Assembly: GCF_030269925.1 (NCBI RefSeq)
Contig: NC_085118.1
Location: 13,904,001-13,968,000 of the forward strand
Direction of reading: 5' to 3'
DNA from: Bombyx mori
Taxonomy: Eukaryota; Arthropoda; Insecta; Lepidoptera; Bombycidae
Length of the DNA stretch: 64,000 nt
Made by a program: the position numbers and the translations under genes. The notes beneath the pieces are model-generated. The model searched no databases. It saw only the letters and a list, made by a program, of their open reading frames with translations, and was not told the DNA's origin. This document shows, piece after piece, positions 21,777-33,226 of this stretch. Every line of letters begins with the position of its first letter. Position 1 is the stretch's first letter.

Positions 21777-23110
21777 CATAGACCTATATAGTAGGGACAC
21801 GACATATTGTTCTATACGTACAATTGCTTATATAAATAGCACCCATTTTGAAGGCACATACATAAACATATATCTATCTCTTTCTTACTCAGCACTTTAA
21901 CTCGCAGGAAAACAATATAACAGTATTTCAGTGCGTACATAAAATGAAACATGAATATACGTAAATATCTCCGTCTCCGTCTAATGAGGCCGAAAATCCG
22001 CCATGTTTTGCGCGCCAAATGTCATTGTCACGTCAGTTCGGCCGTCTGTTTTGGGTTGTACATTATTTATTGACTATGATATCGATTTAATATGATTGAT
22101 TATATAAAATTTCATAATTTATCATGCTTAAAACATACAAAAATAATAATTAAAACGTATTTTATAGGATCTCAAGAAAGTCAATGTCCTAAAACTATTA
22201 TCTATATGTATTTAAATTCATTATGGAGCCCTCATCCGAAAAATCCATTTTTCGGTCGGAATCTATTGATCATGACACTAATCATAAATACCACTTTAAA
22301 ATATGTCATCAAAACATATTTAGACATTCTGTTTAGATATTTCGGGAAAAAGGCTACCGACAAAATCTCTTCGGAACTATTTAAATAAAATAGTTTTATT
22401 CCGCAGTGAGTAAAACACTATTGTAAATTTGTTAAATATTTAATAATTAAGTGATTTTAGAGAGGAAGTCACAAGGAATGACGTTTGTAATTAATGAATA
22501 AATGTTCTGTAGGTGTTTTTTTTTTCACGCGGTCCCTTGATAAGTTTAAAATTTTAATCACTCTCAAGCGAAAGTGATTCAAATGGTGCGGCGCACCTTC
22601 CTTGGGGTGCGCTGCGGTAGTATGTTACGGACTTTAGAGTCAGGAAAACAATTAAAATAGATTGTAATAGTCTAAGAAAAACACGTACTCAAAATACGAT
22701 AACATTTAGCATGCTAGAAATGGGCTGATGGCTTTGAACTACGCCATATCTTTATGTTTTGCGACAAACGACAACTTTATAAAATCAGTGTAGCAACTTT
22801 TAAAAATCATCATATCGTTTACTTGGCAAATTCGAAGGACGAACTTGTCTTAGATTTCACCCATCTAAATCATATCATATTTGCACATAACAATATACCT
22901 ACTTACTTCCCATTAAAGTATAAATTCTACAAATAAATAATACTCAACAATATTTAAAATAAAATGAGCCAAGAACGTTTATCGATAAAACCTGATAACA
23001 TTGAAATCTTTTGTACAGCACTAAAGCCGCCATGTTTTGTGGCCAGATGACGTCACAGTGGCACGAAATTTTGGTTGACGTTTCATTTCCATAGGTTTCC
23101 TACTTCATTG
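21777..23110 (-). mobile_element. hAT-like non-autonomous element (family N1), copy 2, opposite orientation
   Basis: It is flanked by GTTTAAAG at 21769-21776 and 23111-23118, an 8-bp duplication fitting nTnnnnAn. It is the reverse complement of copy 1 end to end, apart from a ~350-bp deletion at about 22187-22190 that removes the second half of the captured LINE piece and its microsatellite tail. The shared 60-codon ORF (22754-22936) is identical in the two copies, pointing to recent common origin. The two copies have different target duplications, so they are separate insertions and not a segmental inversion. Confidence 0.85.
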
Positions 23111-23118
23111 GTTTAAAG

Positions 23119-24131
23119 TAAGAAGTCTAAACCATAGATTATACACTTAATATATACGAGATAGATGCGCAACTCTCATTTTTATTTTTGCTTTAGTTAA
23201 AGCCCGGTCCAGCAGGCGTCGCTACGGTCGATTATTAGTCTCCCTACCCCCCACCAGGTGGCTTTTTTAGTAATTTTAATATTTTTAATAACTCTCTTTA
23301 TGAAAAAATCTTATCGTTTAGAATCGCTGAAATTCCCGGTAGTACTTATGAGATATTAAGGAATGTTTGATTGTGTTCAGCATTCTAATCGATAAGATCT
23401 TTTCATACAGAGAGAAAACAGTTTTTTAAAATAAAAAGCTGTAATTCTCTGTAAGCTATTTAATTTCCCTATATTACAAACAATTTTCTGTTAAAAGATT
23501 GTATGAACGTACAATTGTATAAAATTTCGAATAACAATAATTCCTCTAGATTAATCCTACTAGCGTACTTATTAACATTAAATCGAAAGTTATCTAAAAG
23601 TTAATTAAGTCTAGATAATCAAATCATTCTATGTCAATTAAGTCATTTGTGCGAAATATAAACATGTCAGCTTTCCATTACAAACATAGTAGACAATTTG
23701 AATTAAATTAAATAAATTTGTTTCTTAACGATAGCAGTTCTTGCTTAAAGTTGATCGTGACAGATCATGATCATCTTGTATGAAAATATTACATCTATAA
23801 ACACTACCTATGCTTCGTCATACAATAATTGTTATTTATACTAGCATTGTAGAGATAATACACACACTAAAGTGAATACTAAATTATTCTTAGCATTCTT
23901 ATATTTGGTAATACTAGATGAAACGAACAGCAGATTGAAAGAAAATCATCTTAAAGTTAATTACATTCATTACAAACCATTAGTTTGCATTTTGTTACAA
24001 AAGAAACTGATGTTCGTTACATGCAAATGAATTATAAACATACACATGCAAACATAAAATGTAAATTTATCTTTTAATCCAAATTAAATGTACATTAATA
24101 TTACATCTAAATAATAGAAAGGGTTTCGAAA
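23119..24131. other. No recognisable gene or repeat
   Basis: About 1 kb of AT-rich non-coding sequence. Confidence 0.4.
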
Positions 24132-24228
24132 ATTTTTATTGGACTCAACAGCAGACGAGCACGCAACCCGGCTCATGATAAGTGGTCACCAGTGCTTATA
24201 AACTTCAGCAGTGCCATAGGGGTTGCTG
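24132..24228 (-). mobile_element. Diverged 3' tail of LINE family A, minus strand
   Basis: TTTTTATTGGACTCAACAGC, AGACGAGCACGCAAC and AACTTCAGCAGTGCCATAGG follow the family A tail with many changes. Confidence 0.5.
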
Positions 24229-24929
24229 TCTATCACTTAAGTTTTAATAAATTATTAATATACTCAGTCACAAGCATATTGATTTCACATAATGAAAATG
24301 TAAGAAACATAATCATGTTTGGGCATTTTCATTTATATCTGCTCATACAGAAAACACAACTTAGTAAAAATATATTCCACAGTTAATCTAAATAATTGCA
24401 AATAATGCTTTTGAAGACCGTTGACTTTTGATCATTAATTAAAATCATCTTCTCGTAGAATTTACAAAAGGTTATTTACAAAAATTTATATCAGTATTTT
24501 CATATATTACTAACTTACTAATTATAACTATTCAAACGTAATACTATAAGAACTAAACAACCTATTTTAAAACAAAATTGGCATCAATTTAGTTCTTATG
24601 AACTATTTCAATTATTAATTTATAAATTATAAACATATTTAAAAAAAATTAAGATCCTTGAGAGTTCACGTTCCTTGCTGAATCAGTTTCTCTTCTGAAA
24701 CGGAGAAACAAAGTATCATAAGTATGTAACAAATATTGAAAAAATACGACCATGAAAAATTTAGTGATAATGTAATCATACTTACAAATTAATATATTAC
24801 ATAACACGTTCTGGTTCAAATATAGTGCATCAATCTTTTCATGTTTCAGACATTTTAGTGCTCCTTATAATTTTTCCATAAAATTTTGTCATTATCAAAC
24901 CTTTGACTACAAAAATAAAAACATTATTT
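24229..24929. other. No recognisable gene
   Basis: Very AT-rich non-coding sequence. Confidence 0.35.
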
Positions 24930-25090
24930 TATATTGGGTAGAAGGATGAACGTGGTCACAGACCACTTGGTGTAACTTAGTTATCAAACACCAGGAAACA
25001 AAACGTGAATGCCATCATCTAACTTTGGATGTGAGATCAATTGTGCTGTATTTTATTTAAACAGGAAAGCATGACTGATTGATCATTCCA
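24930..25090 (-). mobile_element. Highly diverged Bm1-like SINE
   Basis: The GGTCACAGACCACTTGGTGT and AACGTGAATGCCATCATCTA order echoes Bm1 antisense. Heavily mutated; weak call. Confidence 0.35.
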
Positions 25091-25721
25091 AAAAACTAGT
25101 TCGGGCCCACTTGACAATAAGCATATAATACGCTGAGTTGCAAAACATAAATACTTCCACCCACTCGAGACAATTTTATTATCTGAGGTGTGTGTGTGAT
25201 AGTACGAGACTTAATACCGACTGTTTTGATCAAAACTTAACATATATGATAGCTAGGCAGCAGAAATAGGAAGGACCATTAGTTGGTGCTAATTCATTTA
25301 ATTATATTATGAATAATAATTCTGTTAGCAAATAATATACCGGGAAAATAGTGTAAACTCACCGTTATCAAGGCATCCGAAATAGCATTTCATTTTCGAT
25401 CTTCGAGGCATGCTGATTTTTAATAATAAACTTTCTGTAAGAAATGAAAATAGTTACACAGGCTTACGAAACGCTAACGAAGAAAAAAGTATTGGAGCCA
25501 AGTTATGTCTAAAGAGAATTCAAAACAGAGTTTCTCAATGTCTAATCGTCTAATATTCTCATAAAGCTAAAAGTTGCTCTAAATTAATACTACAACATAA
25601 AATAACTCACACCAAGACCAAAAAAAAAACGATTTAAAAAATTAAAGCGTTACGACATTTTGAAAACTCTTTTTTTTTTTTGAGGTTGTTTTACGGCCCT
25701 GGAATTTTGAAAACTTCAAAG

Positions 25722-26640
25722 CAGTGTTTCCAGTTACGTTTTTTTTACCACATTTTACCCTAGTTTCTTTTGAATTTATCCCTAAAATTTCCTAAACAAC
25801 TTTCATAAATCCTTTATATAGAAAGCATAAATAAAATACAGAAAATAAACCACAGCATATTATTTAATGTAGGTATATATAATATAAACGCCCCCAGAAG
25901 ATCATAGATCTATAGGATTAGAATTTTCAAGGAAGTCGACGCATTGCTTTTATATTCTTTTGCTGCACGCAACCTAACACTGTTCGGTTCTAAAATTGAG
26001 CAATTGTTTGCTGGCAAAGTTGGGAACTTTCTATGAAGCAAGCCGTTCAGGGTTTCATTAGAAAGCCTGTTTCTTTTGTCAGTTTTTACATTTGAGAACA
26101 CTGAATAATCTTTCCACCTCAGTCTTTGAAGAAGGAACTGCTAGCAAAAGTGAAATGACAATTACAAGGTTTTCGTAAATGAAATTACCATGATAATCTT
26201 TCATGGTACATGAAGTACCTGTATATTACAATACGAGTAAGTTCTGGTGACATCAACGAAAACAGGTAAATAAAAATTTGGCGGATTATACTTATTGGGA
26301 TTCTGGGGAATCCCTAAGAAAAAAGCAGTGGCTTAATCTATGATTTACTTTACTAGAGGGTTACTGTTGAATCAAACCTTCTTTATAGTTTTTATACACA
26401 ACTCTGTTTTATTCTTTTACTTGTCAACTCGACTTAATGTCATTCTCTCCATAAAATAAAATGTTCATGGTTTTACTTTAATTATCGTTTATTTTAAAAT
26501 TCACAACAGTTACTAGTATAGGCTTTGCTTTTTACCCAGAAATATCCTAAATCCTGGAATTTTTTAAATTGTCTTTATCATCCAAAATATCAGCTATTTT
26601 TCCCTAAAAAAGAGAGAATTCCCTAAAAGTGGAAGCACTG
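25722..26640 (-). mobile_element. hAT element, internally deleted, with transposase C-terminal remnant
   Basis: It is flanked by CTTCAAAG at 25714-25721 and 26641-26648 (8 bp, nTnnnnAn). The termini are CAGTGTTTCCAGTTACG and, inverted, CAGTGCTTCCACTTTTAGG. The minus strand encodes SSKTEVERLFSVL and then, in another frame, FSNVKTDKRNRLSNETLNGL. These are the hAT C-terminal dimerisation-domain motifs (S---ER-FS ... RNRL----L--LL). The 919-bp length is far below a full autonomous hAT, so most of the transposase is gone. The short stretches CCCTAAAA/TTTTAGGG repeat in the subterminal regions. Confidence 0.85.
25910..26150 (-). pseudogene. hAT transposase C-terminal dimerisation domain, frameshifted
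   Basis: Read on the minus strand from about 26150, AVPSSKTEVERLFS is followed by a frame change near 26100. The ORF 26101-25910 then gives NVKTDKRNRLSNETLNGLLH. No DDE catalytic residues are included. Confidence 0.75.
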
Positions 26641-26683
26641 CTTCAAAGTACGCTAACCTTTTTTATTGAGTCAGAACTCGTAT

Positions 26684-27133
26684 CTGCCATCTAGTGAATT
26701 TATTAGTTCATTAAGGCCAAAACGTTTCAAAAATGACCTCGCCGGTTCCTAAAGATGACGCTAGTTGAATGTTCTTTTCCTTTGTATGGGAGTTGCACCC
26801 CCCTGGTCTAAACACCAATTTTCATGTACTATCAAAATATGGGATATAATTTCGTGGGTAACACAACGATAGCGCGATTCAGCTTTTGCGTCAAGCGCCA
26901 TCTATCGGCGAAAAACGGAATTGTAAAATAGAAAATTATATCACATTAGAATTCGTTGGGCGTGCTATTTTCTATCGCTTAGTCGAAGAATTTTATTACT
27001 ACTCCTACTACTCATTCAGTGATTGGAGTGGCATTAAAAATAAACTAGCTAAACCGTTGATTCTGGGAGAATGAGAGTTAGAACTAGCATCCAAAGGCGT
27101 GTCTCTTCCCCATGTAGCGCCCTCTAGTGAGTG
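26684..27133. promoter_or_regulatory. Cluster of three CTCF-like GC-C-TCTA motifs
   Basis: CTGCCATCTAGTGAA (26684), AGCGCCATCTATCGGCG (26894) and TAGCGCCCTCTAGTGAGTG (27115) fall within 450 bp. Inverted, the third reads TCACTAGAGGGCGC, matching 13 of 14 positions of the CTCF core CCASYAGRKGGCRS. The surrounding 26.65-27.18 kb shows no transposon landmarks. A boundary or regulatory role in the PLC-beta gene is inference. Confidence 0.35.
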
Positions 27134-27180
27134 CGCGGTCAAAATGGAATACTCACAATGTAGCAGATTCATTGAAAGTT

Positions 27181-27207
27181 AGCTCACTGAGTTTCTCGCC
27201 GGATCTT
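27181..27207 (+). repeat. Stub of LINE family C tail
   Basis: GCTCACTGAGTTTCTCGCCG then immediately unrelated sequence. Confidence 0.5.
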
Positions 27208-27320
27208 ATTTTATTTGTGTTTTAATATTAAATTATTATTGTCGATTTATAATTGCATAAGTTGATAAAAAATGCTATGCAATAGCTTTACCGCAGCAGT
27301 CTCCGAGTGCCACACGTCTT
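27208..27320 (-). repeat. Family M repeat, left-end block, minus strand
   Basis: CATAAGTTGATAAAAAATGC, TATGCAATAGCTTTACCGC and GAGTGCCACACGTC are the reverse complement of 13737-13850. Confidence 0.7.
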
Positions 27321-27956
27321 TTTTTATTTCGTTGCAAACGTACTTACATACCTTGTCGCACCTTTAGAATTGAAGTGATTCAAATATTTTTTTTAAGAAA
27401 ATGAATTTTATATTTTGAACAACTTATATAAACATGTATTTCAATTAATTTATAAAATTAAACGGTCTCTTTTTTTGTATAGAATAGGACAAATTACTCT
27501 TTCCGTCTCTTTTAAATCAAATGCATACTTTAATGTTAAAATTGAAACTGAAAAATTACGTTTCTTCAATTATATTATGAAATTCTTATTGCAGTTGTGT
27601 CCAATATACGTTTTACGTGCTAATTATAAACGAAACACTTAGACGGGAGAGAGCAAAGAGTGTCTATAAATAAATGTCAGCTCGTATTATAGCGTTAGGT
27701 ATCCAAGAACTATAATTTATTATTCGTTTTCAGAAATAGTCTTGGAGAAACACTTTTCGGTAAATTGAAATTGATGAGGTTATTGGCGAAAAGTGGGTAT
27801 ATCGTGTGTTTTGCCACATGCTGTGATGTCCGACTGTGCGGATCAGGGCTGGCGTTACCTTGTATTATCACCAAACAAGCGACCCGCCCTCGCTTCGCTT
27901 CGGAAACTGTAATTTATTATTGATTTCTCCACTATTTAATGGATGTTATTATACAT
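27321..27956. other. AT-rich spacer with a Helitron 3'-end stub
   Basis: Near 27885, GCGACCCGCCCTCGCTTCGC followed by TTCGGAAAC matches the hairpin end of Helitron family H2 (39496-39710). Otherwise nothing recognised. Confidence 0.35.
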
Positions 27957-28400
27957 ACAGGTGGTCCCCGATAGTCGAAATTCGACTATAATTAATTGAA
28001 ATTATAAGTTTGTACATTATTATGATTCTATTGTCAAAGACTAATAAATTTCTTTAATCACGGATTTCGCCAAGATTAAATACACTTTAGACAAATTTAA
28101 TAAAGACAAAACAATATTTAATCTATTCTCAATTTGACCACAGACTATAACTGACAGACTGCAATAAGAAAAGTTTGACAATAAACAAATGGTATGCATG
28201 CGTGTGTGGTCAAATACATTCTTGAAAACATTCTTTATTGTTTTCATGTATTTTTTATGCATAATTAAAAAAAAATTGTTAAATTATCATCCGGCACTCC
28301 TCTATATTCTCTATAAGTGTGGAAAATTTCATACTCCTCCGTCCGCGCAATTTTCGTAAAAAGGGGTACTAAGTTTTTGCTTGATGTATTAATATATAGA
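27957..28400 (-). mobile_element. Non-autonomous Helitron-like element (family H3), copy 1
   Basis: The minus-strand start TCTATATATTAATAC lies after an A at 28401 (T on plus). The 3' end has the hairpin AGTCGAATTTCGACTAT, with CTAG eroded here. The body (TGGAAAATTTCATACTCCTC, GTATGCATGCGTGTGTG, ACAATATTTAATCTATTCTC) matches 45278-45697 and 62462-62876. No coding capacity. Confidence 0.75.
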
Positions 28401-29216
28401 TGTATTGTAGAATAACATGACATAAACTAGCGTAAATACCTATGCACTTGAAAGCACGTTGTATATGAATCGCTGCAAACCTGAAGGTGCTTTTAATATA
28501 TTTTTTTAAACCAGATATTCCAGGTAATAAAGCTTAAAAAATGTGTATTATAAATATAAATGTTATATCTAAAACCGAATAAACATGTTTCTTCGGATAT
28601 CAACAAAACGTTATAAAGCACGATTCTCCGACTCGAACCACAAAAGTTTCGACAGTAGCTTTCACGAAAATTGCATTAGTTTATTTGAAATTCAAACTAA
28701 GTTACATAGGGGTACATGAAGGGGATACATGTGGGGAATCAATTATTAATAAAAAGGTATTTAAATGAATATACCTACCCAAAAACAAATGTCAGTTGCA
28801 GGAAAGTTAAGTGTGTAAAGATTTTGTTTTTCCTATGAGAAATATCTTCAAGAATAATTAATTAAACGGGGGTGGAATAAATGAAATTTTAAAGTATAAT
28901 AAAATCACGTATAATAAACATGGATGCATAAAGGCAGAGAAATGTGTACCCATGGACTACCGCATTGAAATTATTGATTGTATACAATTTATTATAAAAT
29001 ATTGATTGAAATTTTGCTTACTAAACAGAAACGAGATAAATTCGCTATACAAAGCGTACCTATATATAAATGTAGTAGCTATCTCTACATATTTGAATAT
29101 AAAATCCACTATATCCACCATATGAAGTACGCTAAATAATAAAACGAGAAACTGGATTAACTAAGAGTTAAAAGCTACATTTTATAAAAATAAATGAATG
29201 AATTTTTTTTTTAATA
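28401..29216. other. No recognisable gene or repeat
   Basis: AT-rich non-coding sequence. Confidence 0.35.
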
Positions 29217-29460
29217 TTTTTTTTCCCGATGTCTCCAAACGCTTGAAGGAAGCTACACGTGATGCTAAGGCTGGTTGGTACTTTGCACAGAGAGTGAGCC
29301 TGGCTGTCCAACGAGGTAACGCAGCCAGCATCTTGGGAACTGTGCCTCCATCGAACGTATTGGAAGATTTGTTCTACTGTATCAATTGATTTATGTTAAA
29401 TTATTTTGATTTGTTAATATTATTGACATAATTACTGACATAAATAAAATTCTTCCTATT
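29217..29460 (+). pseudogene. C-terminal fragment of retroelement-type ORF (family D), plus strand
   Basis: It encodes SKRLKEATRDAKAGWYFAQR, VSLAVQRGNAASILGTVPPS and LEDLFYCIN, then TGA and an AT-rich 3' end with AATAAA near 29443. Close relative of 16035-16266. The RTE fragment on the opposite strand abuts it. Confidence 0.5.
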
Positions 29461-29477
29461 CGTACACTCTTAACAGA

Positions 29478-29905
29478 GTGGTCGTGGTCATGCATCAGTC
29501 GGATCCTGCGATACCGATGCTCTCGCGATGCGACGCCATGTGGCACGGTGTTTCGCAGAGTGAGAGCAATCGTTTATGTTGGAGTGAGTCACAGATTTTA
29601 TGAGGTCGGTCCATCGTGTTGGAGATCGCCCGCGAGATCTTTTGCCCCCGGCTTTCCCTTGCACCACCAACCGCTCAATGGAGACCTTATTACGAGTGAT
29701 GTGCCCGAAGAACTTGAGGATTCGTATTGGGACTCTTGACGATAGTCTCTCCTTGATGTTGAGCTCTTTCAGGATCGAAACGTTGGTACGGTGCGCGGTC
29801 CACAGAATACTGAGGAGACGTCTGCAACACCACATTTCCAGTGCGTCTTACGACGGTCTTGCATCTAAATGCATGCAAATAAAATATAAAAAGACCAAAA
29901 AAATT
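29478..29905 (-). pseudogene. RTE-type LINE C-terminus (family E), minus strand
   Basis: The minus strand encodes LKELNIKERLSSRVPIRILK, FFGHITRNKVSIERLVVQGK, then KRSRGRSPTRWTDLIKSVTH and a C-terminus WRRIARASVSQDPTDA. The FGHI-R----ERLVV-GK-GKR-RGR-P-RW-D pattern is the end of RTE/craniofacial-development-protein-2-like retrotransposon ORFs. Only the part after the RT core is present. Confidence 0.75.
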
Positions 29906-29911
29906 GAATGA

Positions 29912-30779
29912 ATGATAAAGAAATTAATATGTACGAGTATATAAGTATCTCGTTTCCGTATAAGGGAAATTCAATTTGGGGCTAGGTGAATGTGTGCTTT
30001 TTCCCCGATTATTTATCTATTTATGTAGGATGGCGGAATAACGAGAAATGGATCTCACCTTATTTATTTTTTATTTATTACACAAAGAAACAACAACATA
30101 TCACTTTTACATCTTACTACCACGACCACACACTAATCTTTTTTTCTGACTACCTACTGACTTTGGCAGACCATCCACAAATTTGGGTTGTCAGATTTAA
30201 ATAAAATTAAATTCTATAAAATACTCCACATTTATATATAACAAAAACATTGTATTTTCATGCCAATGTGTATATATTTCAGGGTTTAATCTCTCGTTTA
30301 AAATTAACAGCTTACAATACCCCGGTGTTTCGATTACTTTGTATGTAGTAGTTTTCGTTGTCACTGTCGACTAGGTCATTGTTCGTCGCAATTCGAATAT
30401 TTTGCTGACGATAAAATCCTACACGCAGTTAGAACGCACAGTATCTTGAGGTATAAAAATTTGATTCACTTATTGGGGTAATGCTCAGTTGTTGACATTG
30501 TCGTAATTTAATACGACTCGCGTCACCTTTGTCGAAATAATACCTATCTAATGCACAACTGACGCGTTTCGATTAGAATAGTAAGCAATATTTAATATAC
30601 AGGAATTTTAAGAAAAAAATCCTATACAGAAATAGTTGGATCTAAATATAATTTTGTGACCTTGTCATTTCGTAATGAGTTATATTGAGTTCTTGATGAA
30701 ATATTTTGTGAGAGTTTTAGAAAAATTCAATGATTCTACGTTCCACTGCGTTCTTTTATTGTATCATTTTTTTCCTACT
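29912..30779. other. No recognisable gene
   Basis: AT-rich. The phrase TTTAATCTCTCGTTTAAAAT with GTAGTTTTCGTTGTCACTG is loosely repeated at 39365-39440, suggesting an old anonymous repeat. Confidence 0.35.
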
Positions 30780-30962
30780 TATGCTGATTGCCTTGAGATG
30801 CTGTATCAGCTTTACCCTAGCGTGTAGGTGAGCTCTCGGGGCTCAAACTGGAGGTGTTGCTAACACTGACCTTAGCAAGAGCAGTGCTTCGCAGAATCTA
30901 CCGCCGGATCGGAAATGCGACCCACTGAGAAGATCCGGTGAAAAACTCATAGGGCTTGCTTG
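30780..30962 (-). mobile_element. LINE family C 3' tail, minus strand
   Basis: GTAGGTGAGCTCTCGGGGCT, TTGCTAACACTGACCTTAGC and GACCCACTGAGAAGATCCGG. Confidence 0.75.
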
Positions 30963-31138
30963 CCTTCCATACTGTCTATTGTCGATTAAAGCGATATCTA
31001 TAGTGGACTGTAGGATTAGGATGGGCAAGTAACTTAATAAATAAACTCGCGAGGATTGCACGTATAAAATTTTTATTTTTGGAAATTTTATAATTCGCGT
31101 ACAATAGCACGAAAAAAAGAGAATGACAAATCTAAGAC

Positions 31139-31252
31139 TTTTTTTTTATTGCCCTTGTAGGCAGACGAGCATACGGCCCACCTGATGGTGAGTGGTTACC
31201 GTCGCCCATGGACTACAGCAATGCCAGGGGCAGAGCCAAGCCGCTGCCTACC
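31139..31252 (-). mobile_element. LINE family A 3'-terminal fragment, minus strand
   Basis: Poly-T, TTGCCCTTGTAGGCAGACGA, GGTTACCGTCGCCCATGGAC, ending GCCGCTGCCTACC. Full match to the last ~110 bp of family A. Confidence 0.85.
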
Positions 31253-31690
31253 AAGGCGCTACCTACCTGCTGTAATTATTTAGGTACTCTTCAAAGGGGT
31301 AGGACATACTTAGTATCTCAACTGTAATCTCATCAAACCCCAATAATTCAAAATTTCAAAATTCAAAAGTAATGTCAAAACCACAACCACAACAATAAAA
31401 AAAAAGGTTTTATACCAATTTGTTGGGTTGCCAACATGTTTTACTAACAATTTGGTTAAAAATAATTAATAATTACTCACCGTGTACATACATTAATTTA
31501 AAAGAACATTCATACTGTTCCAGTCCTGGTAGAATAAAACCGTCAGAAGTCTTCCATGTCATTCTGTCGCAGTGTAAATCTCATGTAGATATTATTGTGC
31601 CTTAGTATCGCTTACGACCTGTTATTCCGTTTCATCGAATTTCCAATCACAAAGATGCCACAGAAGTTTTCACTTGAAAAAAAAATGTAA
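31253..31690. other. No recognisable gene
   Basis: Non-coding spacer with short CCACAACCACAACAA repeats near 31380. Confidence 0.3.
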
Positions 31691-31940
31691 AACTGGTGGT
31701 AGGACCTCTTGTGAGTCCGCATGAGTAAGTACCACTACCCCGCCTATTTTTGCCGTGAAGCAGTAATGCGTTTCGGTTTGAAGGGCGGGGCAGCCGTTGT
31801 AACTATACTGAGACCTTAGAATTTATATCTCAAGGTGTGTGGCGCATTTACGTTGTAGATGTCTATGGGCTCCAGTAACCACTTAACACCAAGGTGAGCT
31901 GTGGGCTCGTCCACACATTTAAGCAATAAATAAATAAAAA
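31691..31940 (+). mobile_element. Bm1 SINE, plus strand, 5'-truncated
   Basis: It starts CTGGTGGTAGGACCTCTTGT and runs through the body to ATTTAAGCAATAAATAAATA. The head is missing, with truncation at a point shared by several other copies. Confidence 0.9.
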
Positions 31941-32408
31941 GTAAAATATCCAAATTGGTCCTATCTGTTAATAAGAATATTTGTGAATATTAGTCCTGTT
32001 GTAGGCTCAATTTGGTTGAGTATAACTGCTTTGTCTGTCCCAGCTTTAAAATAATCATACGTTCTCGTTTAAAGGGTCAGGGGTCCTATAGTCCAATATA
32101 ATTAGGACTTTGACAACACGTCTCACGGCCTATGGGCTCTGTTAGCAAATTAACGATTAGTGGGCAATCAATTCAGCCATTAATGCCTTTGAAAACTTTT
32201 AAACCGTTGCTTAATTACTGGTTCAATAATGGACTTAAAATATGCATTTATTCTTTACGCTCTGTCGCTCTCTTGTTTGCTCAAATGTGCAAAAATCATT
32301 TTCACTTCTTGCCTATGAACTAATGAAAACTGTATTTATACTGACATGGAATGTACAAGCTTACGTGTCAAAATGACAGCGTAGGTGTGAAAAGGTGTTA
32401 AAAAAGAC
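31941..32408. other. No recognisable gene
   Basis: Non-coding spacer. Confidence 0.3.
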
Positions 32409-32846
32409 ACATTTTTTAATGCTTAGATGAGTGGACGAGCTCACAGCCCACCTGGTGTTAAGTGGTTACTGGAGCCCATAGACATCTACAACGTAAATGC
32501 GCCACCCATCTTGAGATATAAGTTCTAAGGTCTCAATTATAGTTACAACGGCTGCCCCGCCCTTCAAACCGAAACGCATTACTGCTTCACGGCAGAAATA
32601 GGCAGGGTGGTGGTACCTACCCGTGCGGACTCACAAGAGGTCCTACCACCAGTAATTACGCAAATTATAATTTTGCGGGTTTCATTTTTATTACACGATG
32701 TTATTCCTTCACCGTGGAAGTCAATCGTGAACATCTGTTGAGTACGTATTTCATTAGAAAAATTGGTACCCGCCTGAGATTCAAACATCGGTGCATCGCT
32801 CAACACGAATGCACCGGACGTCTTATCCGTTAGGCCACGACGACTT
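32409..32846 (-). mobile_element. Full-length Bm1 SINE, minus strand
   Basis: It runs from the T-rich tail (TAATGCTTAGATGAGTGGAC) through GCCACCCATCTTGAGATATA, GGACTCACAAGAGGTCCTAC, TTACACGATGTTATTCCTTC and AAATTGGTACCCGCCTGAGA to the inverted tRNA-like head ending TCCGTTAGGCCACGACGAC. At about 438 bp it is one of the reference copies in this window. The B-box region is mutated (ATTCAAACATC). Confidence 0.93.
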
Positions 32847-32886
32847 TTTTAATTTGTTGTTACTTTTTTTGTTTTATACACACTTT

Positions 32887-33020
32887 GTTGGAGAGTATTA
32901 AGCGGTAGGCAGCGGCTTGGCTCTGCCCTTGGCATTGCTGAAGTCCATGGGCGACGGTAACCACTCACCACCAGGTGGGCCGTATGCTCGTATGCCTACA
33001 AAGGCAATAAAAAAAAATAA
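32887..33020 (+). mobile_element. LINE family A 3'-terminal fragment, plus strand
   Basis: TTGGAGAGTATTAAGCGGTA, GGCAGCGGCTTGGCTCTGCC, ending AAAGGCAATAAAAAAAAATA. It lies 200 bp upstream of PLC exon 33227. Confidence 0.85.
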
Positions 33021-33226
33021 AAAAACTTTGTTTTCACCGCTACTCTTTATTCATACAAAACGCACGCACAATTATGACGGGTTGTCATCGCCTACCCGAA
33101 AATGTCTCAAAACATTTATACAGAAATCGCATGAAAAAATAATTCGGTTCCCTCGTTTTTCTACGTCAGCCGCTTAGTCTCAATTCTAAAGAACATTAGA
33201 GCATAATTTACATTATTTGTTCTCAG

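Noticed and set aside
18126..23118. Single composite transposon bounded by the two inverted N1 copies
   Set aside because: Each copy has its own distinct 8-bp duplication, and the maT element is interrupted only by copy 1, so they are independent insertions.
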